The notes: generated from the letters alone by a model not told the origin. A stretch of DNA of 64,000 bases from FEN-1219 sp964503125 (GCA_964503125.1 CAZCZE010000020.1:309082-373081), one strand, 5' to 3'. Shown: positions 17,647-26,784, numbered from the stretch's first letter. Numbers and translations are program-made.

Positions 17647-18981
17647 TTGGCAATCCTCGTCCTGAAGCCGAAAAAAGACTCGGACGCCGCGCCGGACAGC
17701 GACGAGGTCGTCCTGTCTGCAATGGACACGCGCATCGAGCAGCGGCTGATCACGCCGCAAAGAGTCGCCATCGCGGCTGCCGCGCTGCTGCTCGTGGCGC
17801 TCTCGGCGTACGCCTACGTCGAGTTCGGCTTGACGCGCACGCTGACGGTCGGCGCCGAACGCGTCACGGTCTCGCGGGTGGCCTTCGGCACGTTTCGCGA
17901 GTACATCCCCGTCACCGGTAACGTCGTGCCGCGAACCACCGTGTATCTCGATGCCGTCGGGGGCGGGCAGATCACGGCCGTGCACGTCGAGGAGGGCGCG
18001 TTCGTGACGGCCGGCCAGCCGCTCGTCACGTTCAAGAACACGAACCTCGAGCTGCAAGTCATCGGCGCCGAGGCGCAGCTCACGGAGCAGCTCAACTTCT
18101 TGAGCACCACGCGGCAGAATTTCGAGCAAAGCCGGTTGCGCAATCAGCGCGAGCTCATCGAGATCGACTACCAGATCGACCGCCTCACGCGCGAGCTCGC
18201 GCGGCGCCAGCCGTTGCTCGCGACGGGCGGCGCGACGAAAGGCCAGATCGACGATCTCGAGGCCGAGCTCACGCGCTACCGAAACCTCCGTATTCCCGTG
18301 CGGCAGCAGCTCGAGCTCGACGAGGAGTTCGGCGCGAACCGGCTCACGCGCATGAACGACGCGCTCGATGCGATGAACAAGAACCTCGCCATCGCCCGCG
18401 ATAACTTGAGCAATCTCGTCATCGTGGCGCCGATCGACGGCCAGCTCACGTCGCTCGAAGCGAACGCCGGCGAGTCGAAAGCGCCGGGGCAGCGCGTGGG
18501 CCAGGTCGACGAGCAGGATGCGTTCAAGGTCTCCGCGTTCGTCGACGAGTTCTATCTGTCGCGCGTCACCGTCGGCCAGCTCGCGGAGGTCGAGATCGAC
18601 GGCAAGAAGTACGTGCTCGAGGTCAGCAAGGAGTACCCGGGCGTGCGCGACCGGCAGTTCCAGATCGACCTCAAGTTCACGGGCGACGCCTCGCCGCCGA
18701 TCCGCCGCGGCCAGACCGTGCGCATGCGACTCGAAATCGGCCAGCCGGCCGATACGCTCGTGCTCGCGAACGGAGCGTTCTACGACGACACGGGCGGGCA
18801 GTGGGTGTTCGTCGTCGACGAGTCCGGCGATTTCGCGGTGCGGCGCGACGTGCGGTTCGGCCGGCGCAATCCCGAAGGCATCGAAGTGCTCGAAGGACTG
18901 CGCGACGGCGAGCGCGTCATCACGTCGGGCTACGAAAGTCTCGAGCGTTTCGATCGCATCCAGTTCAACCGCGGCATCTGA
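17647..18981 (+). CDS. HlyD/MacA-like periplasmic adaptor subunit
   Basis: A 444-residue membrane-fusion protein. After a cytoplasmic start there is one transmembrane helix (about residues 40-60), a biotinyl/lipoyl-like barrel (GGQITAVHVEEGAFVTAGQPLVTF), a long coiled-coil hairpin (about 130-260, with TEQLNFLSTTRQNFEQSRL and related heptads), then the return barrel (VIVAPIDGQLTSLEANAGE) and a beta-barrel domain. It links the inner-membrane permease to an outer-membrane channel. The listed start is a TTG at 17647 just after the promoter; the ATG at 17722 (MDTRIEQRLITPQRV) is an alternative that fits the usual family N-terminus well. It is the first gene of the adaptor-ATPase-permease operon. 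Confidence 0.88.
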   Translation: MAILVLKPKKDSDAAPDSDEVVLSAMDTRIEQRLITPQRVAIAAAALLLVALSAYAYVEFGLTRTLTVGAERVTVSRVAFGTFREYIPVTGNVVPRTTVYLDAVGGGQITAVHVEEGAFVTAGQPLVTFKNTNLELQVIGAEAQLTEQLNFLSTTRQNFEQSRLRNQRELIEIDYQIDRLTRELARRQPLLATGGATKGQIDDLEAELTRYRNLRIPVRQQLELDEEFGANRLTRMNDALDAMNKNLAIARDNLSNLVIVAPIDGQLTSLEANAGESKAPGQRVGQVDEQDAFKVSAFVDEFYLSRVTVGQLAEVEIDGKKYVLEVSKEYPGVRDRQFQIDLKFTGDASPPIRRGQTVRMRLEIGQPADTLVLANGAFYDDTGGQWVFVVDESGDFAVRRDVRFGRRNPEGIEVLEGLRDGERVITSGYESLERFDRIQFNRGI

Positions 18982-18998
18982 TTCGGGGGCAAGCCGCA

Positions 18999-19679
18999 AT
19001 GATCAGGTTAACGCAGGTCAGCAAGAAGTACCGCACGACGGAGCTCGAAACGGCGGCGCTCGACGGCGTCGATTTCGCGCTCGAATCTGGCGAGTTCGTC
19101 GCCGTCATGGGTCCCTCGGGCTGCGGCAAGTCGACGCTGCTGAACATCGTGGGCCTCATCGACAACCCGAGTAGCGGCGAGTACTTCTTCTTCGAGCGCG
19201 AGATTTCGCAGTACTCCGAGAGCCGGCTCGCGAACCTGCGCAAGGGCAACGTCGGCTTCATCTTCCAGAGCTTCAATCTCATCGACGAGCTCAACGTCTA
19301 CGAGAACGTCGAGCTGCCGCTGCTGTATCAGAAGGTGAGCAAACCGCAACGCCGCAACCTGGTGCGCGAGGCGCTCGAGCTCGTGGGACTCAGCGCGCGC
19401 GCGAAGCACAAGCCCGACCAGCTCTCGGGCGGTCAGCAACAGCGTGTGGCCGTCGCGCGCGCCGTCGTCGGCAACCCGAAGCTGATCTTGGCCGACGAGC
19501 CGACGGGCAACCTCGACAGCAAAAACGGCGAGGAGGTCCTAGGCATGTTGACGACCCTCAACGAGCAGGGCACCACGGTGCTAATGGTGACGCACTCGCC
19601 AAGCCACGCGGCGCGCGCGCACCGCATCGTGAACCTGCTCGACGGTCGAGTCGTGGCGGCGAACGAGCTCGCGATCTGA
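18999..19679 (+). CDS. ABC transporter ATP-binding protein, MacB/LolD type
   Basis: A 226-residue ATPase. The Walker A motif GPSGCGKST is at residues 38-46, the Q-loop in FIFQSFNLIDE at about 87-97, the signature LSGGQQQR at 142-149, Walker B LILADEPTGNLDS from about 162, and the switch histidine in VTHSP. This subgroup powers FtsX-type mechanotransmission exporters. The ATG at 18999 lies 17 bases after the adaptor stop and 24 bases before the permease gene begins, so the three are co-transcribed. As the only MacB-type ATPase in the locus it may also energise the leftward permease at 11568-14111. Confidence 0.95.
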   Translation: MIRLTQVSKKYRTTELETAALDGVDFALESGEFVAVMGPSGCGKSTLLNIVGLIDNPSSGEYFFFEREISQYSESRLANLRKGNVGFIFQSFNLIDELNVYENVELPLLYQKVSKPQRRNLVREALELVGLSARAKHKPDQLSGGQQQRVAVARAVVGNPKLILADEPTGNLDSKNGEEVLGMLTTLNEQGTTVLMVTHSPSHAARAHRIVNLLDGRVVAANELAI

Positions 19680-19703
19680 TAGCCACGAGAGCGGAGCGGT
19701 GCC

Positions 19704-22142
19704 GTGCTGAAGAGCTATCTCGCCATGGCCATCCGGCAGCTACTCGCGCAGAAGCTGTACACGGCGATCAACGTCGCGGGGCTCGCGCTCGGCCTCGCCT
19801 GCACGCTGCTGATCGCGCTGTTCGTGCGCCACGAGCTCAGCTACGACCGCCACTACTCCAATAGCGACCGTATCGTTCGGATCTCTGAGGACGCGGCGGT
19901 CGACCCCCCGCTGCATTTCGCGGGGGCGTCGCCGGCGATTGCACCGTTGCTCAAGGACTTTTTCCCCGGCATCGAGACGACGGCGCGGCTCCTGAGCTGC
20001 TTCGACGTCGGGGGCGGCTCGCTCGTGACAGTTGGCGAGCGGCGGTTCCTCGAGCCGCGACTCATGGCAGCCGACAACGAGCTCTTCGACATTTTCAATT
20101 TCGACTGGCGCCGAGGCGACGCGCGGACCGCGCTCGCGCAACCGAATGGCGTCGTACTAACGGAGAGCACCGCCCGCAAGTACTTCGGCGACGCGGATCC
20201 GCTAGGTGCGACCATCGAGGTGGGCGAAGGGGCTACACTGCCGTTCGTGGTCACGGGCATCGTCGCGGATCTGCCCGATAACACGCATCTTCAGTTCGAT
20301 CTACTGCTTTCAATGAGCTTCTTGCCGGCGGAGACCTTGGCGGGTCAAAGCGGCAGCTGTTACCACACGTACGCGCGTCTCACTGACGGAGCCGATCCGG
20401 GCGCGATCGGCAGCCGCTCGCGCGAGTTCTTCAATCAGCGCTTCAAAGACGTGGGCTCCGACCAATTGCGCGGTTTCACGGCGGTGCCGGTCCGCGACAT
20501 TCATCTACGCTCCGCGCGCGAAGGCGAGCTGCGCACGCCGGGCAGCGCCACGACCGTCTACGGGTTCGCCGCTATCGCGGTGTTCGTGCTGCTGATCGCC
20601 TGCATCAACTTCGTGAATCTCGCGACGGCGCGAGCGACGCAGCGCGCGAAGGAGGTCGGACTGCGGAAGGCCGTCGGCGGCACGAGAGCGCAGCTGATTC
20701 GGCAGTTCATCGGCGAGTCGTTGTTGTTGACGCTCATCGCCGTCGCGCTCGCGATGATCATCGCCGTGGCCGTATTGGAACCGTTCGCGAGCTTCGTCGA
20801 ACGAGATATCGATCTCGGCGACGTCGGGAGACCGGAAGTCATAGCGGCGATCGTCGCGGTTACCCTGTTGGTGGCCATCGGTGCCGGAAGCTACCCGGCG
20901 TTCCTGTTGTCTGCGTTCAATCCCGTGCGTGTGCTGCGTGGCACTATCACGCGCGGCGCGACGGCAGCGACGTTCCGCAAGATCCTCGTCGTTCTACAAT
21001 TTGCGCTTTCGATCGCGCTGATCGTGGCGACGCTCGTCGTGTTCGATCAACAACGCTTCGCCCAGAGCTTCGACTTGGGCTACGACAAGGACCAGGTCGT
21101 CGTGCTGACCGGGTCTCAGGCAGGGAGGCTGGGTCCGCAGTGGGAGTCCATGAAACTCGAGCTCGAGCGCGTGCCCGGCGTCGAGGCCGTGACGGCGTCG
21201 AATGTCGTCCCCGGAACCCGCGGCAGTCTTCGATCGCAAGTCAGGAATCTCACTGACGATGACATGGGTGGCATTGCCGCGCAGGTGATGCTCGTGGATT
21301 TCGACTTCCTAGCAACCTACGACATCGACGTGATCGCGGGCCGCGGGTTCTCGGAAGCGAGCGGCGACCGCGAGATCGCACAGCAGGAGGGGCAACCGCC
21401 GCCACCGCCGGCGCCGTTCATCCTGAGCCGACTCGCCGTCGAGCGCCTCGGCTCGACGCCCGACGAGTTCGTCGGCCGCATCATCGAAGGTCCGGGCGGT
21501 CGCGGCGTTGTGATCGGTGTCGTCGAAGACGTGTATCTCGAGTCGGTGCGCGATCTCTTGCTACCGGCTATCTACCTCGTTCAGCCGACGCAGCGGGCGG
21601 CGCGGCTTGGCCAAGCCTCGATCCGTGTGACGGGCGCCGACCTCGAGCGCACTTTGGCCGGCATCGACGCGGTCTGGGAGGATCTCGGCCCCGATGTCCC
21701 CGTCCTCCGCCGCTTCCTCGACGACGACTTCAAAGCGCTGTACCGGGGCGAGCGTCGGCAGGCACAGTTGCTGACGACGTTCTCGTTGCTGGCCATCGCG
21801 ATCGCATGCCTCGGGCTCTACGGGCTGGCCTCGTTCAGCACGACGCGGCGCACGAAGGAGATCGGCATCCGCAAGACGCTCGGCGCGAGCGTCGCCGGCA
21901 TCGTGAAGCTGTTTGTCACGGAGTTCGGCGCGCTAGTCCTTATCGCCAATCTGATCGCGTGGCCCGTGGCTTACTTCGCGATGCAACGGTGGCTAGCGGG
22001 CTTTGCGTATCGCATCGAGCTCGGCCCGCTCGTGTTCGTCGCGAGCGGGTTGTTGGCGCTCGCCATCGCGACCCTGACCGTCGCGGCCGTCGCGAGTCGT
22101 GCGGCGCGCGCCAAGCCGGTTGACGCGCTGCGGTACGAGTGA
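19704..22142 (+). CDS. FtsX/MacB-like ABC transporter permease
   Basis: An intact 812-residue inner-membrane permease. The N-terminus MLKSYLAMAIRQLLAQKLYT is followed by a transmembrane helix and a periplasmic domain (FDIFNFDWRRGDARTALAQP, NGVVLTESTARKYFG). The central FtsX block has RAKEVGLRKAVGGTRAQLIR, and the C-terminal block has RTKEIGIRKTLGASVAGIVK and ends KPVDALRYE. Its N- and C-terminal signatures are those found in the collapsed remnant at 16822-17217, which makes it the best template for the lost copy. It forms a tripartite exporter with the adaptor and ATPase upstream. Confidence 0.93.
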   Translation: MLKSYLAMAIRQLLAQKLYTAINVAGLALGLACTLLIALFVRHELSYDRHYSNSDRIVRISEDAAVDPPLHFAGASPAIAPLLKDFFPGIETTARLLSCFDVGGGSLVTVGERRFLEPRLMAADNELFDIFNFDWRRGDARTALAQPNGVVLTESTARKYFGDADPLGATIEVGEGATLPFVVTGIVADLPDNTHLQFDLLLSMSFLPAETLAGQSGSCYHTYARLTDGADPGAIGSRSREFFNQRFKDVGSDQLRGFTAVPVRDIHLRSAREGELRTPGSATTVYGFAAIAVFVLLIACINFVNLATARATQRAKEVGLRKAVGGTRAQLIRQFIGESLLLTLIAVALAMIIAVAVLEPFASFVERDIDLGDVGRPEVIAAIVAVTLLVAIGAGSYPAFLLSAFNPVRVLRGTITRGATAATFRKILVVLQFALSIALIVATLVVFDQQRFAQSFDLGYDKDQVVVLTGSQAGRLGPQWESMKLELERVPGVEAVTASNVVPGTRGSLRSQVRNLTDDDMGGIAAQVMLVDFDFLATYDIDVIAGRGFSEASGDREIAQQEGQPPPPPAPFILSRLAVERLGSTPDEFVGRIIEGPGGRGVVIGVVEDVYLESVRDLLLPAIYLVQPTQRAARLGQASIRVTGADLERTLAGIDAVWEDLGPDVPVLRRFLDDDFKALYRGERRQAQLLTTFSLLAIAIACLGLYGLASFSTTRRTKEIGIRKTLGASVAGIVKLFVTEFGALVLIANLIAWPVAYFAMQRWLAGFAYRIELGPLVFVASGLLALAIATLTVAAVASRAARAKPVDALRYE

Positions 22143-22400
22143 CTGCACAGGTGGGCGAGGGCTCACGGAGCCTGCTCGTCAGCCGCCGCTCTCGGTGCCG
22201 CATGTAAGGTTCTCGTGCGCAACGCCTGTATCGGCCGTTCTCCCCGGATTCGGGTGCTGCTGGGCGCATCGCGTTGCGTTATTTGTGACGCCAGGGGGGA
22301 GTGGCGCGCGGCGGCAAGGCGCGCGGCGCGATTCATGGCTGAAATGATCAAAATGACCAAGTCGGCTAGTATGGTCGAAGAGCAGCTGAAGGAACCGCTC

Positions 22401-22661
22401 ATGGACACCATGACCGCAGCCGACGCAAAGACCAATTTCGGTGTTTTGCTCGACAAGGCCCAGCGGGAGCCCGTGACCATCTCGAAAAACGGGCGTCCCG
22501 TGGCGGTGGTCATGTCCGTGACCGCCTATGAAGAGCAGCAGCGTCTCAAACTCGACCTTTTGCGCCAGGAGGTAAGCAAAGGGCTCGACGATCTCAAGCG
22601 GGGCAGAGTCGTTAGCGCCAAGGAAGCCTTCGCCGAGCTCGATCGCGAGCTTGGCGATTGA
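22401..22661 (+). CDS. type II antitoxin, Phd/YefM family
   Basis: An 86-residue protein beginning MDTMTAADAKTNFGVLLDKA and continuing with PVTISKNGRPVAVVMSVTAYEE, the classic Phd/YefM DNA-binding fold. A C-terminal tail (LRQEVSKGLDDLKRGRVVSA) would bind and neutralise the toxin. The ATG at 22401 follows AAGGAACC; longer in-frame starts upstream lack family similarity. The stop overlaps the toxin start by one base, giving tight coupling. Like other members it presumably represses its own promoter; TAGTAT at 22367-22372 is a possible -10 element. Confidence 0.9.
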   Translation: MDTMTAADAKTNFGVLLDKAQREPVTISKNGRPVAVVMSVTAYEEQQRLKLDLLRQEVSKGLDDLKRGRVVSAKEAFAELDRELGD

Positions 22662-22996
22662 TGTCACGTTGTCGCCTGACAGCGCTCGCAGCGAAGGATC
22701 TACGCGAGATCGGGCGTTACACGAGGCAGACTTGGGGCGTACCGCAGGCGCGCCGCTATCGCGAAGAGCTCGACCTCGCGCTGCAGAAACTGAGTCTCAT
22801 GCCGAACGCCGGGCGTACGCGCCCAGAGCTTGCGCCCCGACTACGATCCCTCGTAGTCGCGTCGCACATCGTGTTCTATGTGCCGCGCCGCGGCGGCATT
22901 ACAGTCGTGCGGCTCCTTCACGCCAGCATGGATGTCGAGCGCGCACTCGGGGCGCATCCCAGTTCACCCGCTGCCTCGAGCCGATCCCTCACGTGA
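22661..22996 (+). CDS. type II toxin, RelE/ParE superfamily
   Basis: A 111-residue basic protein with the ParE/RelE pattern: AAKDLREIGRYTRQTWGVPQARRYREELDLALQ, then NAGRTRPELAPRLRSLVVASHIVFYVPRRGGITVVRLLHASMD. The HIVFYVPRRGG segment and RLLHASMD are typical of ParE-like toxins, which act on DNA gyrase or, in RelE relatives, on ribosome-bound mRNA; which target applies is not certain. The start ATG overlaps the antitoxin stop. The module is followed closely by a second toxin-antitoxin pair. Confidence 0.88.
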   Translation: MSRCRLTALAAKDLREIGRYTRQTWGVPQARRYREELDLALQKLSLMPNAGRTRPELAPRLRSLVVASHIVFYVPRRGGITVVRLLHASMDVERALGAHPSSPAASSRSLT

Positions 22997-23059
22997 GGGA
23001 TTTATTGAATGCGAGTTATTCGCGATTGAGGCCAGGCGGCGCGACTAACTAATATAAAC

Positions 23060-23087
23060 TTGACCAAATAAGCCGAAACGCTAAACT
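23060..23087 (+). promoter_or_regulatory. promoter of the HipB/HipA-like operon
   Basis: TTGACC (23060-23065) and TAAACT (23082-23087) are separated by 16 bases in an A/T-rich stretch. The ATG at 23095 is only 8 bases beyond the -10 element, so the transcript would be leaderless or nearly so, and no ribosome binding site is seen. Confidence 0.45.
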
Positions 23088-23094
23088 CTTTGTT

Positions 23095-23460
23095 ATGCCA
23101 AAGAGCCCGAAAGCGTTGAGCACCCTGCCGCCGGCGGTCACGCAGGCGCTCGCTCGCCTCGGCGAGAACCTGGCGATCGCGCGGCTCCGCCGCCGCGAAT
23201 CCCAGCGCGCCTGGGCCAAGCGGCTCGGGATTTCGGTGCCGACGCTGATTCGCCTGGAACGCGGTGACGCCGGAGTCGGCGCGGGCATCTACGCGACGGC
23301 GCTGTGGCTCATCGGCCGGGCGGGTGACATACCCGATCTTGCGGCGCCGAGCGAAGATCGCGGCGCCCTCGAGAGCGACGTACGCAAAGCCCTGCACCGG
23401 CGTTCGATCCGCTCGCCGCACTCGGCCGATGCGCGGCTCGGTCGCAAGAGCCAGAGCTGA
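23095..23460 (+). CDS. HipB-like antitoxin, XRE-family helix-turn-helix protein
   Basis: A 121-residue protein. An XRE helix-turn-helix occupies about residues 20-65: LGENLAIARLRRRESQRAWA, then KRLGISVPTLIRLERGDAGVG. The tail is basic and Ser/Arg-rich. It lies 5 bases before the HipA-like gene, the usual antitoxin-toxin order. The protein is longer than classical HipB because of this tail. It probably represses the operon and sequesters the kinase. The ATG at 23095 lacks a Shine-Dalgarno sequence but matches a leaderless transcript from the promoter just upstream. Confidence 0.85.
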   Translation: MPKSPKALSTLPPAVTQALARLGENLAIARLRRRESQRAWAKRLGISVPTLIRLERGDAGVGAGIYATALWLIGRAGDIPDLAAPSEDRGALESDVRKALHRRSIRSPHSADARLGRKSQS

Positions 23461-23465
23461 TTCCC

Positions 23466-24707
23466 ATGAGCGCCGCCGACTATCGTCCCACCGACCAGCT
23501 TTATCTCTGGCTGCTCACCGAGCCGACGCGGCCGGCATTCGTCGGCGAGCTGAACCTCGTTCGCACGAGCCGCGGCGTCTCCGTCCGGTATGCCGATGCG
23601 TGGCTCGAACGGGGCTTTGCGCTGAGCGAGGATCTGCCGCTCGTCGCCGAGGAGTTCCTGCCGGTCGACAAGGAAACGGCCGCAGGCGCGGTCGACGACG
23701 CACGGCCCGACCGTTGGGGCGAGCGCGTCATTCGCTTCGTCGACAAGCCGCCGCGGCTCTCGCTGCTCGAGTACTTGTACTTTGCCGGCGACGACCGGTT
23801 CGGCGCGCTCGGCGTCTCGACCTCGGCGGCCGAGTATCGGCCGCGGCGCTTGGGGCCGCTGCCTGCGCTCGGCGACGCGGGCCGCATCCAGGAGCTGATT
23901 CGCAAGCTCGAGGACGGGGAATCCGTGCCCGACAACGAGCGGCAGTTGCTTGCGCCGGGAGTCACGATGGGCGGCGCGCGGCCGAAGGCGCTGCTCGACA
24001 TCGACGCCGAGCAGTGGGTCGTCAAGTTCGGCGATGGCGACGCCACCGACGCGCCGCTCGTCGAGCACGCGGCCATGACGCTGGCGCGCCAAGCCGGCAT
24101 TCAAGTGGCTGAAACCATGCCCGTGCGCGTGCCCGCTGGGCATGCCGTCGCCGTCAAGCGTTTCGATCGGCGGCGCGGCCGCCGCATTCACTGTCTCACC
24201 GCGCGCGTCGCGCTGCGCGCCGCCCACGAGCGCTTCGGCTATCCCGAGCTCGCGCAGCTGCTGCGCCGCAGAGGCGTGACGACGGCGGATCGTTACGTCG
24301 CCGACATGCGCGAGCTGTTCCGGCGCATGGTCTTCAACATCCTCATCGACAACACCGACGATCACGAGAAGAATCATGCGCTGCTCGTGACCGACGCGCA
24401 GCAGTACGAGCTCGCGCCCGCGTACGATGTGCTGCCCTCGGGCCAGGCGCTGGGCTTTCAGCAAATGCGCGTCGGCGAGCTCGAGGCCGATTCGACGATC
24501 GCGAACGCATTGTCGATGGCGCAGCTCTTCGGGCTCAGCGATGAGCAAGCCACCGCGCAGGTACGCCGCGTCGCGGGCGTCGTGGCGGGCTGGCGGCAGC
24601 ACTTCGTAACCTGCGGTGTCGCGCGCCGCGACATCGAGCTGCTAGCCGAGCAGATCGATCGGCCGTTCCTCAAGGACCAGCGCGCGGAGTTTCTCGCGCG
24701 CGACTGA
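23466..24707 (+). CDS. HipA-like serine/threonine kinase toxin
   Basis: A 413-residue HipA-family protein. The N-subdomain contains PDRWGERV (about 81-88) and DDRFGALGV (109-117). The phosphate-binding loop region is GVTMGGARPKALL at 165-177. KRFDR follows at 231-235, the catalytic loop NTDDHEKNHALL at 296-307 and the metal-binding AYDVLPS at 319-325. These match the kinase fold of HipA/HipT, which phosphorylates aminoacyl-tRNA synthetases. The regulatory loop has Thr but no Ser directly before GGARPK, unlike members that autophosphorylate on Ser. Its 3' end overlaps the convergent beta-helix gene by 38 bases. Confidence 0.9.
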   Translation: MSAADYRPTDQLYLWLLTEPTRPAFVGELNLVRTSRGVSVRYADAWLERGFALSEDLPLVAEEFLPVDKETAAGAVDDARPDRWGERVIRFVDKPPRLSLLEYLYFAGDDRFGALGVSTSAAEYRPRRLGPLPALGDAGRIQELIRKLEDGESVPDNERQLLAPGVTMGGARPKALLDIDAEQWVVKFGDGDATDAPLVEHAAMTLARQAGIQVAETMPVRVPAGHAVAVKRFDRRRGRRIHCLTARVALRAAHERFGYPELAQLLRRRGVTTADRYVADMRELFRRMVFNILIDNTDDHEKNHALLVTDAQQYELAPAYDVLPSGQALGFQQMRVGELEADSTIANALSMAQLFGLSDEQATAQVRRVAGVVAGWRQHFVTCGVARRDIELLAEQIDRPFLKDQRAEFLARD

Positions 24708-26694
24708 ACGTCGACGGCCGCGGGCCGTAATGCGGCGGCTCCGTGCCGTGCTCATACGCGCCGAGGTCCGGCGCTGCGCCGCCGAAGCCGTCCGTGATGC
24801 CGGGCAGCACGGTGCCCGCATCGATCGCGCGCGAGCGCGGCGCAAGCCTGAGATCGACGTCGTCGGGCGAGACGAGCCGCGTCGGGTTCGTGAAGTCTGG
24901 CGCCGCCGCGTTCACGAACACCGAGTAGTCGACGGCACGGCTATGCCGGTCTTGCCCCGTCGCGCGCTGGTACTCCGCGAGCGTCTTGAAGCGCCGCACC
25001 TCGCGCGGCGACGTGAAGTCGACGGGCCCGCCGCGCGGCGGCGAGCTCCACTGGAACGAGTACTCGGCCTCGGCGTTCACGTGGAAGCCGTTGTAGTCCG
25101 ACGAGCTCCACGGAGTGTGCGTGTCGATCGCGAACAGCACAGGCCGCGCCTTCTGGCCCATGATCAAGTTGTTTCTGAAATGCAGGTTCGAGGCCGGAGT
25201 GATCTGCTGGATCTCGCCGACGTAGGTGTTCTGGTAGACGAGAATCCCCGACGGGTCCGCTTGGACCTTGAGCGGCCCGTAGACGCTGTTGTAGACGACG
25301 TTGCGCACGAAATAGACGGGGCCGCCGAAGATCGGTTGCGGGCTCATCGCGCCCACGGCCGCGTTGAAGCAGCGATTGCGGAACACGCGCATGTTGTGCA
25401 TGCCGCCGTCGGTCTCGAAGCAGTTGTCGTGCATGTTCGAGACGTCGTTGCCGTAGATGTCGTTCGACACGGGCATGCGGTCGCGCGGCGTGCTCGGGTA
25501 GCCGTCGGGCATGCCGTAGGTCGCGTGATCGATGCCGTCGTGGAAATTCGTCACGCGGTTGTAGGCGACGACGTGGCCCGAGCCGTAGATCGCAATCGCG
25601 TAGTACGACTTCATGCGTTGCTTCTCGAGGAAGCCATCGACCTCGTTCCAGGGCCAGATGCTGAACCAGCCGATGAGATACGTCGGGTCGTTGCGGCCGT
25701 TCATGACGTTGTCGGCGATATAGAAGTTCTTCGAGCCCGACCAGTCGCTGTGGATCGCCACGCCGACTTGGTCGAACGTCGAGTGCTTGACGGTCAAGCC
25801 GACAGCGCCCGCGATGTTCTTCTGGCCGGCCTCGACGGCTAAGTTCGTGTTGCGGAAGGTGATACCTTCGAAGTACGTGTGGTCGGCGCCCATGACGTTG
25901 AACAGCACGTTGTTGCCGTCGCCGTCGAAAATCACCTCGCCGTCGCCGGCGGCCTTGATCGCGATCGGCCGCTCGGCCGTGCCGTCTTGCGTCAGATAGA
26001 ACGTGCCGTCCCACGGCGTCGCGCAGCAGGTTCCGTATTGCGTGCGGATCTCGTGGCTGTAGCTGAAGCGGTCGAAGTCCTTGTACACGCCGGCGTGCAC
26101 GAGAATCGTGTCGCCGGGTTGCACGCGCGGCGGCGCCGCGCGGCTCCAGTCGCCGCCGAGCGCGTTCTGGTAGTACGCGGCGAGCAGCCCCGTGAACGCA
26201 GGCTCCTGCTTCGGACCCGTGTGGCCGAACGGATAGACGTGATACGTCGTGCCGCCGGCGTAAGGCTGCGGCTCGGCGCGCGTGCGCACGCTCACGACGC
26301 GCTCGGCCTGGCCGCTCACGCCGTCGGGATCGGCTAAGGCAAAACGAACCTCGTACTCCGTGTCCTCGGCGAGCTCGAACACGCTGCCCGCGAACATGTT
26401 GGGTGCCGTGTAGTAGAGCGTCTCGACGTAGAACGTGCGCTCGTTCTGCACGCGCAAGAGTGGCAGGCTCTCGCGCCAGTCGCGCTCACCCTTACGGCGG
26501 TACGCTACGGCCACGGCCGCGTCGCGGTCGGTGTCGCCTTCGACGTACCACTCGAAGCCGAGCGAGATCAGCGTCGGCGGCTCGACGACGAGCTCGCCGG
26601 CCGTGACGCCGACCGCCGTCTGCGCCGCCGCCCTAGCGCCGCAAGCGAGGCCCAGGATCCCGACTGCCACGATTCCGACGTTGCGCACGCGCAT
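24670..26694 (-). CDS. secreted right-handed parallel beta-helix protein
   Basis: A 674-residue exported protein. A signal peptide (about 1-24) precedes a fibronectin-like N-terminal domain (about 30-135, with ELAEDTEYEVRFALADPDG). The long beta-helix region (about 180-570) contains PGDTILVHAGVYKDF and repeated NxLF/NVMG/NTNL-type rungs such as TYFEGITFRNTNL and NDIYGNDVSNMHDNCFETDGG. It ends with RAIDAGTVLPGITDGFGGAAPDLGAYE-type sequence typical of this family. Such proteins are often polysaccharide lyases or surface binding proteins; the substrate is not assignable. Monocistronic, convergent with hipA. Confidence 0.85.
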   Translation of the reverse strand: MRVRNVGIVAVGILGLACGARAAAQTAVGVTAGELVVEPPTLISLGFEWYVEGDTDRDAAVAVAYRRKGERDWRESLPLLRVQNERTFYVETLYYTAPNMFAGSVFELAEDTEYEVRFALADPDGVSGQAERVVSVRTRAEPQPYAGGTTYHVYPFGHTGPKQEPAFTGLLAAYYQNALGGDWSRAAPPRVQPGDTILVHAGVYKDFDRFSYSHEIRTQYGTCCATPWDGTFYLTQDGTAERPIAIKAAGDGEVIFDGDGNNVLFNVMGADHTYFEGITFRNTNLAVEAGQKNIAGAVGLTVKHSTFDQVGVAIHSDWSGSKNFYIADNVMNGRNDPTYLIGWFSIWPWNEVDGFLEKQRMKSYYAIAIYGSGHVVAYNRVTNFHDGIDHATYGMPDGYPSTPRDRMPVSNDIYGNDVSNMHDNCFETDGGMHNMRVFRNRCFNAAVGAMSPQPIFGGPVYFVRNVVYNSVYGPLKVQADPSGILVYQNTYVGEIQQITPASNLHFRNNLIMGQKARPVLFAIDTHTPWSSSDYNGFHVNAEAEYSFQWSSPPRGGPVDFTSPREVRRFKTLAEYQRATGQDRHSRAVDYSVFVNAAAPDFTNPTRLVSPDDVDLRLAPRSRAIDAGTVLPGITDGFGGAAPDLGAYEHGTEPPHYGPRPSTFSRARETPRAGP

Positions 26695-26784
26695 GAGTCC
26701 CCCCGCCGTTCTTCGCCGCCGAGCGCCAAGAATAAGGCCGCGCTACGATTCCGACCAACACACAGTAAAAACCGCGAGGGACCC

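Noticed and set aside
17611..18999. A 462-codon open frame on the minus strand
   Set aside because: Antisense to the HlyD-type adaptor, which has intact domain motifs; typical codon-shadow composition.
22215..22400. In-frame upstream extension of the Phd-like antitoxin
   Set aside because: The extension does not resemble the family, and the ATG at 22401 has a ribosome binding site and the expected family start.
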